Part shown: positions 30,657 through 43,156 of the stretch, one piece after another | How positions within the stretch are numbered: position 1 is the first letter of the stretch | How the letters are laid out: each line of letters begins with the position of its first letter | Source: Pseudomonadales bacterium | GTDB lineage: Bacteria > Pseudomonadota > Gammaproteobacteria > Pseudomonadales > Azotimanducaceae | Reading direction: 5' to 3' | DNA: 64,000 nucleotides | Assembly: GCA_017642855.1 (NCBI GenBank) | Contig: JAEPOO010000002.1 | Location: forward strand, 271,545 to 335,544 | Translations under genes and position numbers: made by a program | Notes under the pieces: model-generated | What the model was told of the DNA's origin: nothing | The model's database searches: none | The model's input: only the letters and a program-made list of their open reading frames with translations

Positions 30657-31435
30657 CCACGGTTCTGGGCATTGCGAACCAGAAAGGTGGCGTGGGTAAA
30701 ACTACGACCAGCGTCAACCTGGCGGCCTCTCTCGCGAAAATGAATCGACGTGTGCTTCTGATAGATCTTGATCCCCAGGGCAATGCCACGATGGGCAGCG
30801 GAATTGACAAACATGACCTGGAAGTCTCGGTCTATGACGTGCTAGTGGGTGATTCTGAAACCGCAGAGGCGATCGTGAGTGCTGAGGCAGCCGGGTATGA
30901 CCTGCTCGGTGCAAACTCAGACTTAACCGGTGCCGAGATTGAACTGACCGATATGGAGCGTCGGGAGTATCGATTACGTGATGCGTTGATCAGCGTTCGG
31001 GTTCGTTACGACTACATCATCATTGATTGCCCGCCGGCCCTCGGACTTCTGACCCTGAATGGCCTGGTTGCTGCCGATGGCGTGATTATCCCTATGCAGT
31101 GTGAATACTATGCACTTGAAGGACTGACAGCGTTGATGGATACCATCGACCGAGTGTCTGCGGGCCTCAATCCGAAGCTAAAAATCGAAGGATTGATCAG
31201 AACCATGTACGATCCGCGCAACAGTCTCAGCCGTGATGTATCCTTGCAGCTGATCGATCACTTTGGGGACACCGTGTATCGAACTGTTGTTCCAAGAAAT
31301 GTGCGCCTCGCTGAAGCGCCCAGTTATGGTGTCCCCATCATTTTCTATGACAAATACTCACGCGGTGCTAAAGCTTATCTGGCGCTTGCGGGAGAAGTGC
31401 TGAATCGGCATGAAAATCAGGATGGTAGTAGCTAG
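30653..31435 (+). CDS. parA: Chromosome partitioning ATPase ParA/Soj
   Basis: Walker-type ATPase that moves ParB-parS complexes of the replicated origin. The deviant Walker A KGGVGKTT is at 11-18, followed by LLIDLDPQGNAT (Walker A') and IIIDCPPALGLLT (Walker B). The 260-residue length is that of the short chromosomal form without an N-terminal DNA-binding domain. It starts at GTG 30653. Its targets are probably the two parS sites in recF. Confidence 0.96.
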   Translation: MTTVLGIANQKGGVGKTTTSVNLAASLAKMNRRVLLIDLDPQGNATMGSGIDKHDLEVSVYDVLVGDSETAEAIVSAEAAGYDLLGANSDLTGAEIELTDMERREYRLRDALISVRVRYDYIIIDCPPALGLLTLNGLVAADGVIIPMQCEYYALEGLTALMDTIDRVSAGLNPKLKIEGLIRTMYDPRNSLSRDVSLQLIDHFGDTVYRTVVPRNVRLAEAPSYGVPIIFYDKYSRGAKAYLALAGEVLNRHENQDGSS

Positions 31436-32335
31436 ATGGTAGGGAAAAAACGGTTGGGCCGCGGCCTGGATGCCCTCTTGCCCAGAGACAAGTCGCCGAA
31501 AGACAACGCACAGAAAGAACCGGCCACGCCGGAAAACAGCGCCAACAACCGAAGCCAACTGGATGAAATCCCGGTTGAGTGGATTAAACCAGGCAAGTAT
31601 CAGCCGAGAACCCACTTTGCGGAAGAATCCATTGAAGAACTGGCTGAGTCCATCAAAGCTCAGGGTGTCATGCAACCCATTGTTTTGAGACCGCTGGATA
31701 CGAACCAATACGAGATCATTGCTGGTGAACGGCGATGGAGAGCGGCGCAGCGGGCGGGCATGGAGAAAATCCCCGCGGTGATCCGCGAGGTGGATGATGA
31801 ATCCGCCCTTGCGATGTCGCTGATTGAAAACATCCAGCGAGAGGACCTGAATCCCCTCGAAGAAGCCATTGCGCTTCAGCGTTTAATCGATGATTTCCAG
31901 TTTACGCATCAGGAAGTCGCCGAGGCGGTAGGAAAATCCCGTAGTGCTGTCACCAATACCCTGCGATTAACCCACCTGGCGGAGCCCGTGGCGGAAATGT
32001 TGACCCGTGGAGATCTGGAAATGGGGCATGCGAGGGCGCTGCTAACCCTGGAACAGGATGAGCAGGCGGATGTCGCGCGCACCATTGTTGCCAAAGGATT
32101 AAACGTTAGGCAGACGGAAGCCTTGGTGAGATCCATAGGAAAACCCGCGTCGACTTCGAAGAAAAGTGGTGGTCCTGATGCCGACACCCGGCGATTAGAA
32201 GATAATTTAGGCCAACAGATAGGCCAACCCGTTCAAATCAAGCATTCCAAAAAGGGCAAGGGCAAGCTGATCATCAGCTACAGTTCCCTTGATGAACTCA
32301 GCGGCATTCTCGGCCGAATGGGCTACGAAGAATAA
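31436..32335 (+). CDS. parB: Chromosome partitioning protein ParB/Spo0J
   Basis: CTP-dependent clamp that loads at parS. In 299 residues it shows the N-terminal KKRLGRGLDALLP that interacts with ParA, the CTP-binding GERRWRAAQRAG box, the LIENIQREDLNPLEEA segment, a helix-turn-helix (HQEVAEAVGKSRSAVTNTLR), and a C-terminal dimerisation part. It follows the parA stop with no gap. Confidence 0.96.
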   Translation: MVGKKRLGRGLDALLPRDKSPKDNAQKEPATPENSANNRSQLDEIPVEWIKPGKYQPRTHFAEESIEELAESIKAQGVMQPIVLRPLDTNQYEIIAGERRWRAAQRAGMEKIPAVIREVDDESALAMSLIENIQREDLNPLEEAIALQRLIDDFQFTHQEVAEAVGKSRSAVTNTLRLTHLAEPVAEMLTRGDLEMGHARALLTLEQDEQADVARTIVAKGLNVRQTEALVRSIGKPASTSKKSGGPDADTRRLEDNLGQQIGQPVQIKHSKKGKGKLIISYSSLDELSGILGRMGYEE

Positions 32336-32427
32336 GCTCAAACCGGCCTTTGGCAGTCCCCTGGATAATGCCGTGGGGAAGCTAAAAAAAAGCTGATGAA
32401 AACCCCGCAAAAATGGGCTTTTCCAAG

Positions 32428-32456
32428 TTGCCCCTCATGACCTTAATCTCTATACT
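32428..32456 (+). promoter_or_regulatory. Sigma-70 type promoter of the atp operon
   Basis: TTGCCC (32428-32433) and TATACT (32451-32456) are separated by an ideal 17 bases, and lie 38 bases before the atpI start. Confidence 0.65.
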
Positions 32457-32494
32457 CTGGCCCCGCGACGAACCGGGTGGTTTTGAGGCGATCA

Positions 32495-32914
32495 ATGGCA
32501 GGCACCTCTGAAGGTAATAGAGCGATTGAAACTCTCGGAAAAATCAAAGAATCACCGGTTTATGGAATGGTTATTGCGCAGTTCATTGCGACCTTTCTCG
32601 CATCAGCTTCGTTTCTGGCTTTTGACCGAGTAGCGGCCCTTTCAGCCCTCATGGCTGGTTTGGTTTGCTTGATTCCTGGCGGCTTCGTGCTGGCGATGAG
32701 CCTGCGACCGATAGAGCCAGGCGGCACCGGTATCAGCAACGTGATTCGTGGCGAGGCAGGTAAGTTTGCGCTTTCCATCATGTTGTTCGCGATGGTTTTT
32801 GTGTTGATCAAACCGCTCGATCCGGTCGCGTTTTTTGCAACCTTCATCGTGTTGCAGCTGTGCGCAGGTATCGCACCCTGGATGAAAGCCAGGCGGAGGC
32901 TGAAACCGCACTAA
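32495..32914 (+). CDS. atpI: ATP synthase protein I
   Basis: A 139-residue membrane protein with about four hydrophobic segments, in the standard place at the head of the atp operon; AtpI assists assembly of the c-ring in other bacteria. The ATG at 32495 has GAGG six bases upstream and is preferred over the in-frame start at 32477, which lies closer to the promoter. The sequence is poorly conserved, so the name rests on topology and position. Confidence 0.8.
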   Translation: MAGTSEGNRAIETLGKIKESPVYGMVIAQFIATFLASASFLAFDRVAALSALMAGLVCLIPGGFVLAMSLRPIEPGGTGISNVIRGEAGKFALSIMLFAMVFVLIKPLDPVAFFATFIVLQLCAGIAPWMKARRRLKPH

Positions 32915-32993
32915 CGACCCGCGAGGTAAGAGAAAGTCTTGCTGGCAGCGCTTAGATAGTCCGTGGGAAACCACGAAGTTACGGGGAAATTAA

Positions 32994-33863
<870 letters not shown>

Positions 33864-33892
33864 TTATTACTAAACGACTAAAGCAGGAGTAA

Positions 33893-34123
<231 letters not shown>

Positions 34124-34168
34124 CGAAGGTTACGCCCAAAGGGCAAGTCACTAGCAGAGGATTGAACT

Positions 34169-34639
34169 GTGAACATTAACCTAACGCTTATCGGACAAGC
34201 GATTGCCTTTGCAGCCTTTGTGCTGTTTTGCATGAAGTATGTCTGGCCGCCGTTGACGCAGATCATGCGAGAACGACAGCGTACGATCGCAGAAGGTCTG
34301 GAAAAGGCTGCAGCCGCTGAAAAGCAGTTGGAGCAAGCCAATGAAGCAGCTGATTCGGAGCTTGAAGAAGCGAAGAAACAGGCCGCGGATCTGATTGCTC
34401 AGGCGAGAAGTCGCGCCTCTCAAATCGAAGAAGAAGCAAAAGCCAAGGCGACTGAAGAAGCTGATCGAATCATTGCGGGTGCACAGGCTGAAATCGACCA
34501 GGAAATTAACCGGGCTCGCGAAGAGCTTCGGGCAAAGGTCGGTGAGCTGGCGGTAGAAGGTGCTGAGAAGATTCTTGAGGCATCGGTAGACCGCAGCGCA
34601 CACGAAGCCATGTTGAATAAACTGGCGAGCCAACTGTAG
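34169..34639 (+). CDS. atpF: ATP synthase F0 subunit b
   Basis: Peripheral stalk subunit: one N-terminal membrane helix (about 4-25) followed by a long charged, Ala/Glu-rich coiled coil, 156 residues as in E. coli. It starts at GTG 34169, with AGAGG eight bases upstream. Confidence 0.96.
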   Translation: MNINLTLIGQAIAFAAFVLFCMKYVWPPLTQIMRERQRTIAEGLEKAAAAEKQLEQANEAADSELEEAKKQAADLIAQARSRASQIEEEAKAKATEEADRIIAGAQAEIDQEINRAREELRAKVGELAVEGAEKILEASVDRSAHEAMLNKLASQL

Positions 34640-34649
34640 GTAAATTGAG

Positions 34650-35192
34650 ATGGCAGAAGCAGAACTGACAACCATCGCAAGACCTTATGCTCGAGCAGCT
34701 TTTTCACATGCGCTCGACCATGAAGGTGGCCTTGGTACCTGGTCGCGGATGCTGGGACTCCTGGCAGCCGCCGTGGCAGAGCCGGTCGTTCAGAACGCGC
34801 TGGACAATCCGCTTTTAACAACGGAATCCGAAAAGGACCTGTTGTTCCAGCTGATGGGCGATGATCTGAACCAGGACGGCAAGAACTTTGTCGGTGTTCT
34901 GGCAGAGTACAACCGTCTGGCACTGATCCCGACAATTTCAGAGACCTTTGAGCTCTTGAAGTCAAATCACGAGAAAACCATGGAAGTGCAGGTAACCAGC
35001 GCTTACGAGGTGTCAGACTCTGAGCAGGCAGCTTTGTCGGGCGCGCTAAACAAGATGCTTCAGCGCGAGATCAATCTGGAAACAGAAGTTGATCAATCTC
35101 TGATTGGCGGTGTGATTGTCAAAACAGAAGACACGGTAATCGATGACTCAGTGAAGGGCCGGCTGGAAAAGCTGTCTCACGCACTGAGTTAA
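34650..35192 (+). CDS. atpH: ATP synthase F1 subunit delta
   Basis: Joins the peripheral stalk to the top of F1. The N-terminal ARPYARAAFSHA and the C-terminal DQSLIGGVIVKTEDTVIDDSVKGRL are diagnostic. 180 residues, standard length. Confidence 0.96.
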   Translation: MAEAELTTIARPYARAAFSHALDHEGGLGTWSRMLGLLAAAVAEPVVQNALDNPLLTTESEKDLLFQLMGDDLNQDGKNFVGVLAEYNRLALIPTISETFELLKSNHEKTMEVQVTSAYEVSDSEQAALSGALNKMLQREINLETEVDQSLIGGVIVKTEDTVIDDSVKGRLEKLSHALS

Positions 35193-35206
35193 CAGCGTAG
35201 CGCTGT
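35192..35206 (+). other. Short stem-loop between atpH and atpA
   Basis: ACAGCG-TAG-CGCTGT forms a perfect 6-base stem with a 3-base loop immediately after the atpH stop. No T-run follows, so it is not a terminator. It may protect or separate the atpA part of the mRNA; this is inference. Confidence 0.45.
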
Positions 35207-35257
35207 AGATAGTAAATAGTAGATAGACGAATTTAATTTTCCTTTGAGGAACAGGAT

Positions 35258-36802
35258 ATGCAACAACTGAATCCTTCCGAAATTAGCGAGATCATCAAGC
35301 AGCGGATCGAAAAGCTTGATGTCTCTTCAGAGGCTCGTAACGAAGGCACTATCGTCAGCGTATCTGACGGTATTGTGCGAATTCACGGGCTCGCGGACGT
35401 TCAGAACGGTGAAATGATCGAGTTCCCGGACAATGTGTTCGGGTTCGCACTCAACCTGGAGCGTGACTCCGTTGGTGCGGTAGTACTGGGTGACTACAAG
35501 AGTCTGAAAGAAGGTCAGACAGCCCGTTGTACTGGTCGTATTCTTGAAGTGCCAACAGGTCCTGAACTGCTTGGTCGCGTCGTAGACGCGCTGGGTAATC
35601 CAATTGATGGTAAGGGTCCAATCAACGCGACCACAACCTCTCCCGTAGAGAAAGTGGCACCGGGTGTTATTGCTCGTAAGCACGTTGATCAGCCCGTTCA
35701 GACTGGACTGAAGTGTATTGACTCTATGATCCCCGTTGGTCGAGGTCAGCGTGAGCTGATCATCGGTGACCGTCAGACGGGTAAGACGGCGATTGCGCTG
35801 GACACCATCATCAACCAGGCAGCTTCCGGCATTAAGTGTGTTTACGTTGCGATTGGTCAGAAAAACTCATCGGTTGCGAACGTGGTAAGAACGCTTGAAG
35901 AGCACGGTGCGATGGAAAACACCATCGTCGTAGTGGCTGGCGCTTCTGATCCTGCGCCGATGCAGTACGTATCTGCCTATTCAGGGTGTGCCATGGGCGA
36001 GTACTTCCGTGATCGCGGTGAAGACGCTCTGATCATCTACGATGACCTGACCAAACAGGCATGGGCATACCGTCAGGTATCTCTGCTGCTGCGTCGTCCA
36101 CCGGGACGTGAAGCATATCCTGGTGACGTGTTCTACCTCCACTCACGTCTGCTCGAGCGAGCTGCGCGAGTTAACGAAGAATATGTTGAAAACTTTACCA
36201 ACGGTGAAGTTAAGGGCCAGACAGGTTCTCTGACAGCGCTTCCAATTATTGAAACGCAGGCAGGTGACGTATCTGCATTCGTACCGACCAACGTGATTTC
36301 TATTACTGACGGTCAGATCTTCCTGGAATCAGACAAGTTCAACGCTGGCGAGCGACCTGCGATGAACCCGGGTATCTCCGTATCCCGAGTGGGTGGTGAT
36401 GCTCAGGTGAAGTTCATGTCCAAGATTTCTGGTGGTATTAAGCTTGCTCTGGCTCAGTACCGGGAGCTGGCCGCATTCTCTCAGTTCGCATCAGACCTTG
36501 ACGATGCAACGCGTCGTCAGCTGGAGCACGGTGAGCGAATTAACGAGCTCATGAAGCAAAAGCAGTATGCGCCAATGACTGTAGCGGAAATGGGTGTTGT
36601 GTTGTTCGCGGCGAACGAAGGCTTCCTTGAAGACGTTGAAGTGAACAAGATCCTGGATTTTGAAGCAGCGCTTCTTTCTTACATGAACTCGCAACATGGA
36701 GATTTCATGGAAGAAGTGAACAGAGAAGGTGCTTACACCGACGAAGTGATTGATCGCATGAAAACCGCGCTCGAAACCTTCAAGTCTACGCAGACCTGGT
36801 AA
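35258..36802 (+). CDS. atpA: ATP synthase F1 subunit alpha
   Basis: Non-catalytic nucleotide-binding subunit of F1. Walker A GDRQTGKT is at 170-177, and the family segment with the Arg finger ([10 protein letters not shown]) is present. 514 residues. A well-placed GAGGAACAGG precedes the ATG. Heavy use of GGT and CGT codons compared with neighbouring operons suggests high expression. Confidence 0.97.
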   Translation: MQQLNPSEISEIIKQRIEKLDVSSEARNEGTIVSVSDGIVRIHGLADVQNGEMIEFPDNVFGFALNLERDSVGAVVLGDYKSLKEGQTARCTGRILEVPTGPELLGRVVDALGNPIDGKGPINATTTSPVEKVAPGVIARKHVDQPVQTGLKCIDSMIPVGRGQRELIIGDRQTGKTAIALDTIINQAASGIKCVYVAIGQKNSSVANVVRTLEEHGAMENTIVVVAGASDPAPMQYVSAYSGCAMGEYFRDRGEDALIIYDDLTKQAWAYRQVSLLLRRPPGREAYPGDVFYLHSRLLERAARVNEEYVENFTNGEVKGQTGSLTALPIIETQAGDVSAFVPTNVISITDGQIFLESDKFNAGERPAMNPGISVSRVGGDAQVKFMSKISGGIKLALAQYRELAAFSQFASDLDDATRRQLEHGERINELMKQKQYAPMTVAEMGVVLFAANEGFLEDVEVNKILDFEAALLSYMNSQHGDFMEEVNREGAYTDEVIDRMKTALETFKSTQTW

Positions 36803-36820
36803 GCAACTAACGAGGTTACT

Positions 36821-37681
36821 ATGGCGAGTGCCAAAGAACTAAGAAAGCAGATCGGCAGTATTAAGAATACGCAGAAGATCACCAGCGCTATGGAAATGGT
36901 CGCGGCGAGTAAAATGCGAAAAGCCCAGGACCGTATGTCCAGGGGCCGCCCCTATTCTGATCACATCCGTTCCGTTATTGGGCATGTGGCCAATGCATCG
37001 CCTGAGTATCGTCATGCTTTTATGAAAGAGCGTGAAGTTAAGCGGGTTGGTTACATCGTGATCACAACCGATAAAGGTCTCTGCGGTGGTCTGAACGTCA
37101 ACCTGCTGAAAGCGGTGGTCAACGACCTCAAGAAATTGTCAGAAGACGATATTGAGTACGACCTGTGCTTGATCGGTAACAAGGGTGCGCAATTTTTCCG
37201 AAGTTATGGCGGCAATGTTGTTGCAGCCAGCAGTCACGTCAGTGAAGAGCCACAGATCACAGACCTGATTGGAAGCATCAAGGTCATGCTGGATGCGTTC
37301 GAAAATGGCGAGGTCGATAAGATCTGTCTCGCGAACAACGTGTTTGTCAACACGATGACCCAGAAGCCGACCATTCGACAGCTGGTGCCATTGGACCCTT
37401 CTGAAGAAGAAGAAATTCAGCATCGCTGGGATTACATCTATGAACCGGATGCACGCCAGTTGATCGAAGGACTGGTGACCCGATTCATCGAATCACAGGT
37501 TTACCAGGGCGTTGTTGAGAATGTGGCGTGTGAACAGGCGGCAAAAATGATTGCCATGAAGAGCGCGACCGATAATGCGGGTGACCTCATCGACGAGCTG
37601 GAGCTTGTCATGAATAACGCCCGTCAGGCTGCGATCACACAGGAATTGTCAGAAATTGTTGGAGGCGCCGCCGCAGTATAA
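36821..37681 (+). CDS. atpG: ATP synthase F1 subunit gamma
   Basis: Central shaft that couples c-ring rotation to catalysis. It shows the N-terminal coiled-coil segment [26 protein letters not shown] and the C-terminal [23 protein letters not shown]. 286 residues, about the E. coli length. A hairpin with a T-run follows it before atpD. Confidence 0.97.
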   Translation: MASAKELRKQIGSIKNTQKITSAMEMVAASKMRKAQDRMSRGRPYSDHIRSVIGHVANASPEYRHAFMKEREVKRVGYIVITTDKGLCGGLNVNLLKAVVNDLKKLSEDDIEYDLCLIGNKGAQFFRSYGGNVVAASSHVSEEPQITDLIGSIKVMLDAFENGEVDKICLANNVFVNTMTQKPTIRQLVPLDPSEEEEIQHRWDYIYEPDARQLIEGLVTRFIESQVYQGVVENVACEQAAKMIAMKSATDNAGDLIDELELVMNNARQAAITQELSEIVGGAAAV

Positions 37682-37691
37682 GGCGCGCCGG

Positions 37692-37729
37692 AAACCCTGA
37701 GCGAGCGATAGCGAGACGAAGGGTTTTTT
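37692..37729 (+). terminator. Hairpin with T-run between atpG and atpD
   Basis: AAACCCT (37692-37698) pairs with AGGGTTT (37720-37726), enclosing GAGCGAGCGATAGCGAGACGA, and the T-run reaches 37729. It resembles an intrinsic terminator, or a short palindromic repeat of REP type, inside an operon. Since atpD must be transcribed, it probably acts only partially or shapes mRNA stability. Confidence 0.55.
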
Positions 37730-37757
37730 AGCAGAAGATTAATAGATAGAGGATTAA

Positions 37758-39137
<1,380 letters not shown>

Positions 39138-39151
39138 GTACGGGTAACGTT

Positions 39152-39574
39152 ATGGCATCCACGGTTTTTTGCAGCATTGTCAGCGCTGAAGAAGAAATCT
39201 TCTCCGGAGAGGTTGAGATGGTTGTCGCCAGCGGCACCATCGGTGAACTCGGTATCATGCCGGGTCATACGCCCCTGCTGACAGGTGTTAAGCCAGGCCC
39301 GGTTCGTTTGATTCTGGAAGGCGGCGAAGAAGAAATTTTCTTTGCCTCTGGTGGTTATCTGGAAGTTCAGCCAACGTCGATCACAATTCTTGCTGACACG
39401 GCACTGCGTGCTGATGATCTGGACGAAGCCGCAGCGCTTGAAGCCCAGAAGAAAGCAGAACAGGAGCTGTCTGATCAGAAAGCGGACATCGATTTCGCCC
39501 GGGTTGCTGCAGATCTGCAGGAACAGGCCGCGATGTTGCGCACCATCCAGAAGATACGTGACAAAAAGCAGTAG
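39152..39574 (+). CDS. atpC: ATP synthase F1 subunit epsilon
   Basis: Inhibitory and coupling subunit: an N-terminal beta sandwich (GELGIMPGHTPLLTGVKPG) and a C-terminal helical hairpin. 140 residues. It is the last gene of the operon, directly followed by a strong terminator. Confidence 0.96.
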   Translation: MASTVFCSIVSAEEEIFSGEVEMVVASGTIGELGIMPGHTPLLTGVKPGPVRLILEGGEEEIFFASGGYLEVQPTSITILADTALRADDLDEAAALEAQKKAEQELSDQKADIDFARVAADLQEQAAMLRTIQKIRDKKQ

Positions 39575-39592
39575 GCTTTGCACACTCTTTTT

Positions 39593-39618
39593 AAAGGCGC
39601 CAAAAGGCGCCTTTTTTT
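39593..39618 (+). terminator. Rho-independent terminator of the atp operon
   Basis: GGCGCC-AAAA-GGCGCC (39596-39611), extended by A/T pairs and followed by seven Ts. Confidence 0.93.
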
Positions 39619-39794
39619 GTTTAGAACCATGAGATTGTCTCGGGCAGTAATTTGAAGATTCCTGCCGGTCGCTTGAGGTGCCCGTGCTTAAGGCTCATCC
39701 TTCTTCATGTCAGGAATATATTGACAAATACAGGCCTTGGCGAACGTCCTGTGGTGGCGTAAAAAGAGCTTCTTTTGGGGTAGACTAATCCTTT

Positions 39795-41165
39795 ATGACA
39801 ACCTCCCTTGACGTGTGCATCCTGGCCGCGGGCGTTGGCAGCCGAATGCGCTCCAACAAACCCAAGGTACTCCAGACAATCGCCGGTAGGCCGCTGCTGG
39901 CTCACCTGCTTGATCGAGTGGCTGAGCTCGACCCATCGGCGGTTCATGTGGTGATTGGTCAGGGCGCTGATGATGTTAAAAGCGCCTTCCAGGATCGAAG
40001 GGACGTGAATTGGGTTTACCAGGCGGAAAGACTGGGCACCGGACACGCCATGCAGCAGGTTGTCCCTCAGCTGAGCAGCGATAGAACACTCATACTCCTG
40101 GGTGACGCGCCACTTATCCAGTTACAGACGTTAGAAACCTTAAGCGATGTCAATGCGGACTTGTCAGTCCTGACGGTGGATATGGCTGACCCTTTCAACT
40201 ACGGGAGGATTGTTCGTGACGGTGAGCAGGTTGTTCGCATCGTTGAAGAAAAGGATGCGAACGAAAGCGAGAAAAAGATCAAAGAAATCAATACAGGTGT
40301 CATGTCAGCAGACACGGAAAGCCTGAAGAACTGGCTTGGCCGCCTGGATAACAATAATGCGCAGCAGGAGTATCTCCTGACCGATATCGTCGAGCACGGC
40401 AATACCGACAGGGCGAAAGTCACGGCGATCAAGGTCGATGACCCCATTGAAGTCACCGGGATCAATACCTTTGGACAACTGGCTGCGTTAGAACGAGCGC
40501 TTCAAATGAAAACAGCAGAAGAGTTGATGGCAGAGGGTGTGCAGATCATGGATCCGGCACGGCTCGACATCCGTGGCAACCTGACAGCAGGTCAGGGGGT
40601 AAAGATCGATGTGAATGTGGTGTTCGAGGGTAACGTAACGCTCGCAGACCATGTCCAGATCGGCCCGAACTGCGTGATCACAGACAGCACCATCGGGGCA
40701 GGCTCCGTGATCAAAGCGAACAGCGTATTGGAAGAAGCGACCGTGGGTGATCAGTGCAATGTGGGTCCCTTTGCTCGTCTGCGTCCCGGCGCCAATCTGA
40801 CGACCGAGGTGTCTGTTGGCAACTTCGTGGAAGTCAAGAAAACCACCATGGGCCGCGGCAGCAAAGCCAGTCACCTGACTTACCTGGGTGATACGACGGT
40901 AGGCGAGGAAGTAAACATCGGTGCCGGCACCATCACCTGCAACTACGATGGCGTGAACAAATTTGAAACACAGATTGGTGACGGGGCTTTTATCGGCTCC
41001 AATTCAGCATTGGTCGCGCCTGTGTCTATCGGCGCTGGTTCAACCGTTGGCGCAGGTTCTACCATCACCAAAGATGTGGAGGCGGAGGTACTGGTCGTGA
41101 GTCGTGGTAAGCAGATAGCTATCGCCAATTGGCAGAGACCCACCCAACAAGAGAAGAAGGACTGA
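39795..41165 (+). CDS. glmU: Bifunctional GlcNAc-1-P uridyltransferase / GlcN-1-P acetyltransferase
   Basis: Makes UDP-GlcNAc for peptidoglycan and LPS. The N-terminal pyrophosphorylase domain has LAAGVGSRM near the start and GTGHAMQQ; the C-terminal half is a left-handed beta helix of hexapeptide repeats (for example ADHVQIGPNCVI and IGAGSVI), holding the acetyltransferase site. 456 residues (E. coli 456). It is followed directly by glmS, which makes the upstream aminosugar. Confidence 0.97.
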   Translation: MTTSLDVCILAAGVGSRMRSNKPKVLQTIAGRPLLAHLLDRVAELDPSAVHVVIGQGADDVKSAFQDRRDVNWVYQAERLGTGHAMQQVVPQLSSDRTLILLGDAPLIQLQTLETLSDVNADLSVLTVDMADPFNYGRIVRDGEQVVRIVEEKDANESEKKIKEINTGVMSADTESLKNWLGRLDNNNAQQEYLLTDIVEHGNTDRAKVTAIKVDDPIEVTGINTFGQLAALERALQMKTAEELMAEGVQIMDPARLDIRGNLTAGQGVKIDVNVVFEGNVTLADHVQIGPNCVITDSTIGAGSVIKANSVLEEATVGDQCNVGPFARLRPGANLTTEVSVGNFVEVKKTTMGRGSKASHLTYLGDTTVGEEVNIGAGTITCNYDGVNKFETQIGDGAFIGSNSALVAPVSIGAGSTVGAGSTITKDVEAEVLVVSRGKQIAIANWQRPTQQEKKD

Positions 41166-41167
41166 TC

Positions 41168-42994
41168 ATGTGTGGCATTGTGGGTGTGGTTGCACAAAGG
41201 GATGTCTGCGACATCCTGATTGAGGGACTCAGGCGACTGGAATATCGAGGTTACGATTCTGCAGGCGTTGCCCTGATTGATGAGCAAGGCAAGATTCGTC
41301 GTATACGCAGATTGGGCAAAGTTTCCGAGCTCGATGAAGCCTGTCACGTTGATGCGCCTTTTGGTCACACCGGAATAGCGCATACCCGGTGGGCAACGCA
41401 CGGCGAGCCGAGCGAGCTGAATGCACATCCACATGTGTCTCATGGTGTGGCCGTGGTGCACAACGGCATTATCGAAAACCATGAGGCGCTGCGAGAAAAG
41501 CTCATAACAAAGGGTTACCCCTTTGAATCGGCGACGGATACCGAAGTGCTGGCGCACCAGCTGCACTTCGAGCTTTCCCAGTGTGGTGATCTCCGGGAAG
41601 CCATGAATCGGTTACTGGATATTATCCGCGGTGCTTATGCCATCGCAGTGATTGATGAAAACAACCCAGAAACCCTCATGGCCGCGCGATCTGGTAGCCC
41701 CCTTGTGGTTGGTCTGGGCATTGGCGAGAACTATGTTGCTTCCGATCCTCAGGCGCTTCGACCGGTCACTGATCGATTTATCTTCCTGGAAGAAGGTGAG
41801 TTGGTCGAAGTGACTCGAGGTGAAGTTTCCATCTATGGGCACAACGAGGCCGCTGTTGACAGCAGGGCGATTACACTGGATGACCGCCACGATGCGGTCG
41901 ACAAGGGTAACTTCAAGCACTACATGCTCAAGGAAATTTTTGAGCAGCCGGATGCCTTGACCAGAACCATATCAGGACGAGTGGGCAAGTTGGTATTTCC
42001 CGAAGCCTTTGGTGCAGGGGCGGCTGACATCTTCAAGCAAGTGAAGGCGGTTCAAATTGTGGCCTGCGGAAGCAGCTACTATACGGGGCTCGTCGCCAAG
42101 TACTGGTTTGAACACTACGCAGGATTGCCCTGCCAGGTAGAAATAGCCAGTGAACTTCGATACCGGAGCACTGTGGTTCTGCCGGGTACGCTGATGGTCG
42201 CGATCTCCCAATCCGGTGAAACGGCAGATACGCTCGCTGCCATTCGAGCCGCAGACAACAAAAATTATCTAGCCAAACTTTGCCTGTGTAATGTGCCCAA
42301 CAGCACCATGGTGCGCGAGACGGATCTTTCTCTGATGCTGGAAGCCGGCGCAGAGATTTGTGTGGCCTCCACCAAAGCGTTTACCAACCAGCTGGCAGAT
42401 TTGCTGATGCTGGTTGCGACGGTTGGCAGCTATAACGAGCTGGATGAAGCCATGCATGCAGAGATTGCTGCGGGTTTACTGGAGTTGCCCCAGATCGTTG
42501 AAAAGACGCTGGCACTTGATGACGACATCAAGAAAATGGCCGAGCAGTTCGTAGAGAAACATCACGCATTGTTCCTGGGTCGTGGCAGCCACTATCCCAT
42601 CGCCCTGGAAGGTGCGCTCAAACTGAAAGAAATCTCCTACATCCATGCGGAAGGCTACCCGGCAGGTGAACTCAAACATGGCCCATTGGCATTGGTGGAT
42701 GATGATATGCCGGTGGTTGCCGTAGCCCCCGGGGATGACCTGATTGAGAAATTGAAGTCGAATCTCGAGGAGGTTCGAGCACGCGGTGCGGAGCTGTTCA
42801 TCTTTGCCGATGAACATGTCTCAATCGCTGAACAAAAAGGCGTAACGGTGCTGAAAGTTCCGGCTTGTTCGGCTATGGTATCGCCTATCGTTTATACCAT
42901 TCCCGTGCAATTGCTTGCCTACCATGTCGCCGTGTTGAAAGGCACGGACGTAGACCAGCCAAGGAATCTGGCGAAATCGGTGACTGTGGAGTAA
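41168..42994 (+). CDS. glmS: Glutamine-fructose-6-phosphate aminotransferase (isomerising)
   Basis: Produces glucosamine-6-phosphate. The nucleophile Cys follows the initiator Met (MCGIVGVV), so the start at 41168 is certain, although the frame is open further upstream. An N-terminal glutaminase domain (HTRWATHG) is followed by two SIS domains (ACGSSYY, SQSGETADT) and ends LAKSVTVE. 608 residues. Pseudomonas often has a DeoR-type gene (glmR) between glmU and glmS; it is absent here. Confidence 0.97.
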   Translation: MCGIVGVVAQRDVCDILIEGLRRLEYRGYDSAGVALIDEQGKIRRIRRLGKVSELDEACHVDAPFGHTGIAHTRWATHGEPSELNAHPHVSHGVAVVHNGIIENHEALREKLITKGYPFESATDTEVLAHQLHFELSQCGDLREAMNRLLDIIRGAYAIAVIDENNPETLMAARSGSPLVVGLGIGENYVASDPQALRPVTDRFIFLEEGELVEVTRGEVSIYGHNEAAVDSRAITLDDRHDAVDKGNFKHYMLKEIFEQPDALTRTISGRVGKLVFPEAFGAGAADIFKQVKAVQIVACGSSYYTGLVAKYWFEHYAGLPCQVEIASELRYRSTVVLPGTLMVAISQSGETADTLAAIRAADNKNYLAKLCLCNVPNSTMVRETDLSLMLEAGAEICVASTKAFTNQLADLLMLVATVGSYNELDEAMHAEIAAGLLELPQIVEKTLALDDDIKKMAEQFVEKHHALFLGRGSHYPIALEGALKLKEISYIHAEGYPAGELKHGPLALVDDDMPVVAVAPGDDLIEKLKSNLEEVRARGAELFIFADEHVSIAEQKGVTVLKVPACSAMVSPIVYTIPVQLLAYHVAVLKGTDVDQPRNLAKSVTVE

Positions 42995-42996
42995 TT

Positions 42997-43156
42997 CACA
43001 ACAGTAAATTAACAGGAGATAACTATGGAATTAAATTTTTACATTTGGTTAATTCTGACGATTGCGGTGACAGCATGTTCTTGGATTTTGATCGCAAAAT
43101 GGGCAAAGAAAAAAGATACGAAACAACAATCCCTCGAAAACTAATTGACTGTTGTA
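42997..43156. repeat. Imperfect inverted repeat flanking a small ORF
   Basis: The left arm CACAACAGTAAATTA (42997-43011) and right arm TAATTGACTGTTGTA (43142-43156) are inverted repeats matching at 13 of 15 positions. They bracket the small gene at 43025-43144. Confidence 0.55.
43025..43144 (+). CDS. Small single-span membrane protein
   Basis: A 39-residue ORF starting MELNFYIWLILT, with a hydrophobic span at about 5-25 followed by a basic KWAKKKD tail, as expected of a small inner-membrane protein with its C-terminus in the cytoplasm. AGGAG lies six bases before the ATG. A VTAC sequence resembles a lipobox, but the N-terminus lacks basic residues and the hydrophobic stretch continues past the Cys, so lipidation is unlikely. 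I do not recognise a family. Confidence 0.55.
   Translation: MELNFYIWLILTIAVTACSWILIAKWAKKKDTKQQSLEN

Noticed and set aside
32341..32400. Terminator after parB
   Set aside because: CCCC/GGGG arms with a long loop and an A-run rather than a T-run; not convincing.
39721..39749. Promoter of glmU starting at TTGACA
   Set aside because: TTGACA at 39721-39726 is perfect, but 17 bases later the sequence (ACGTCC) is nothing like a -10 element.
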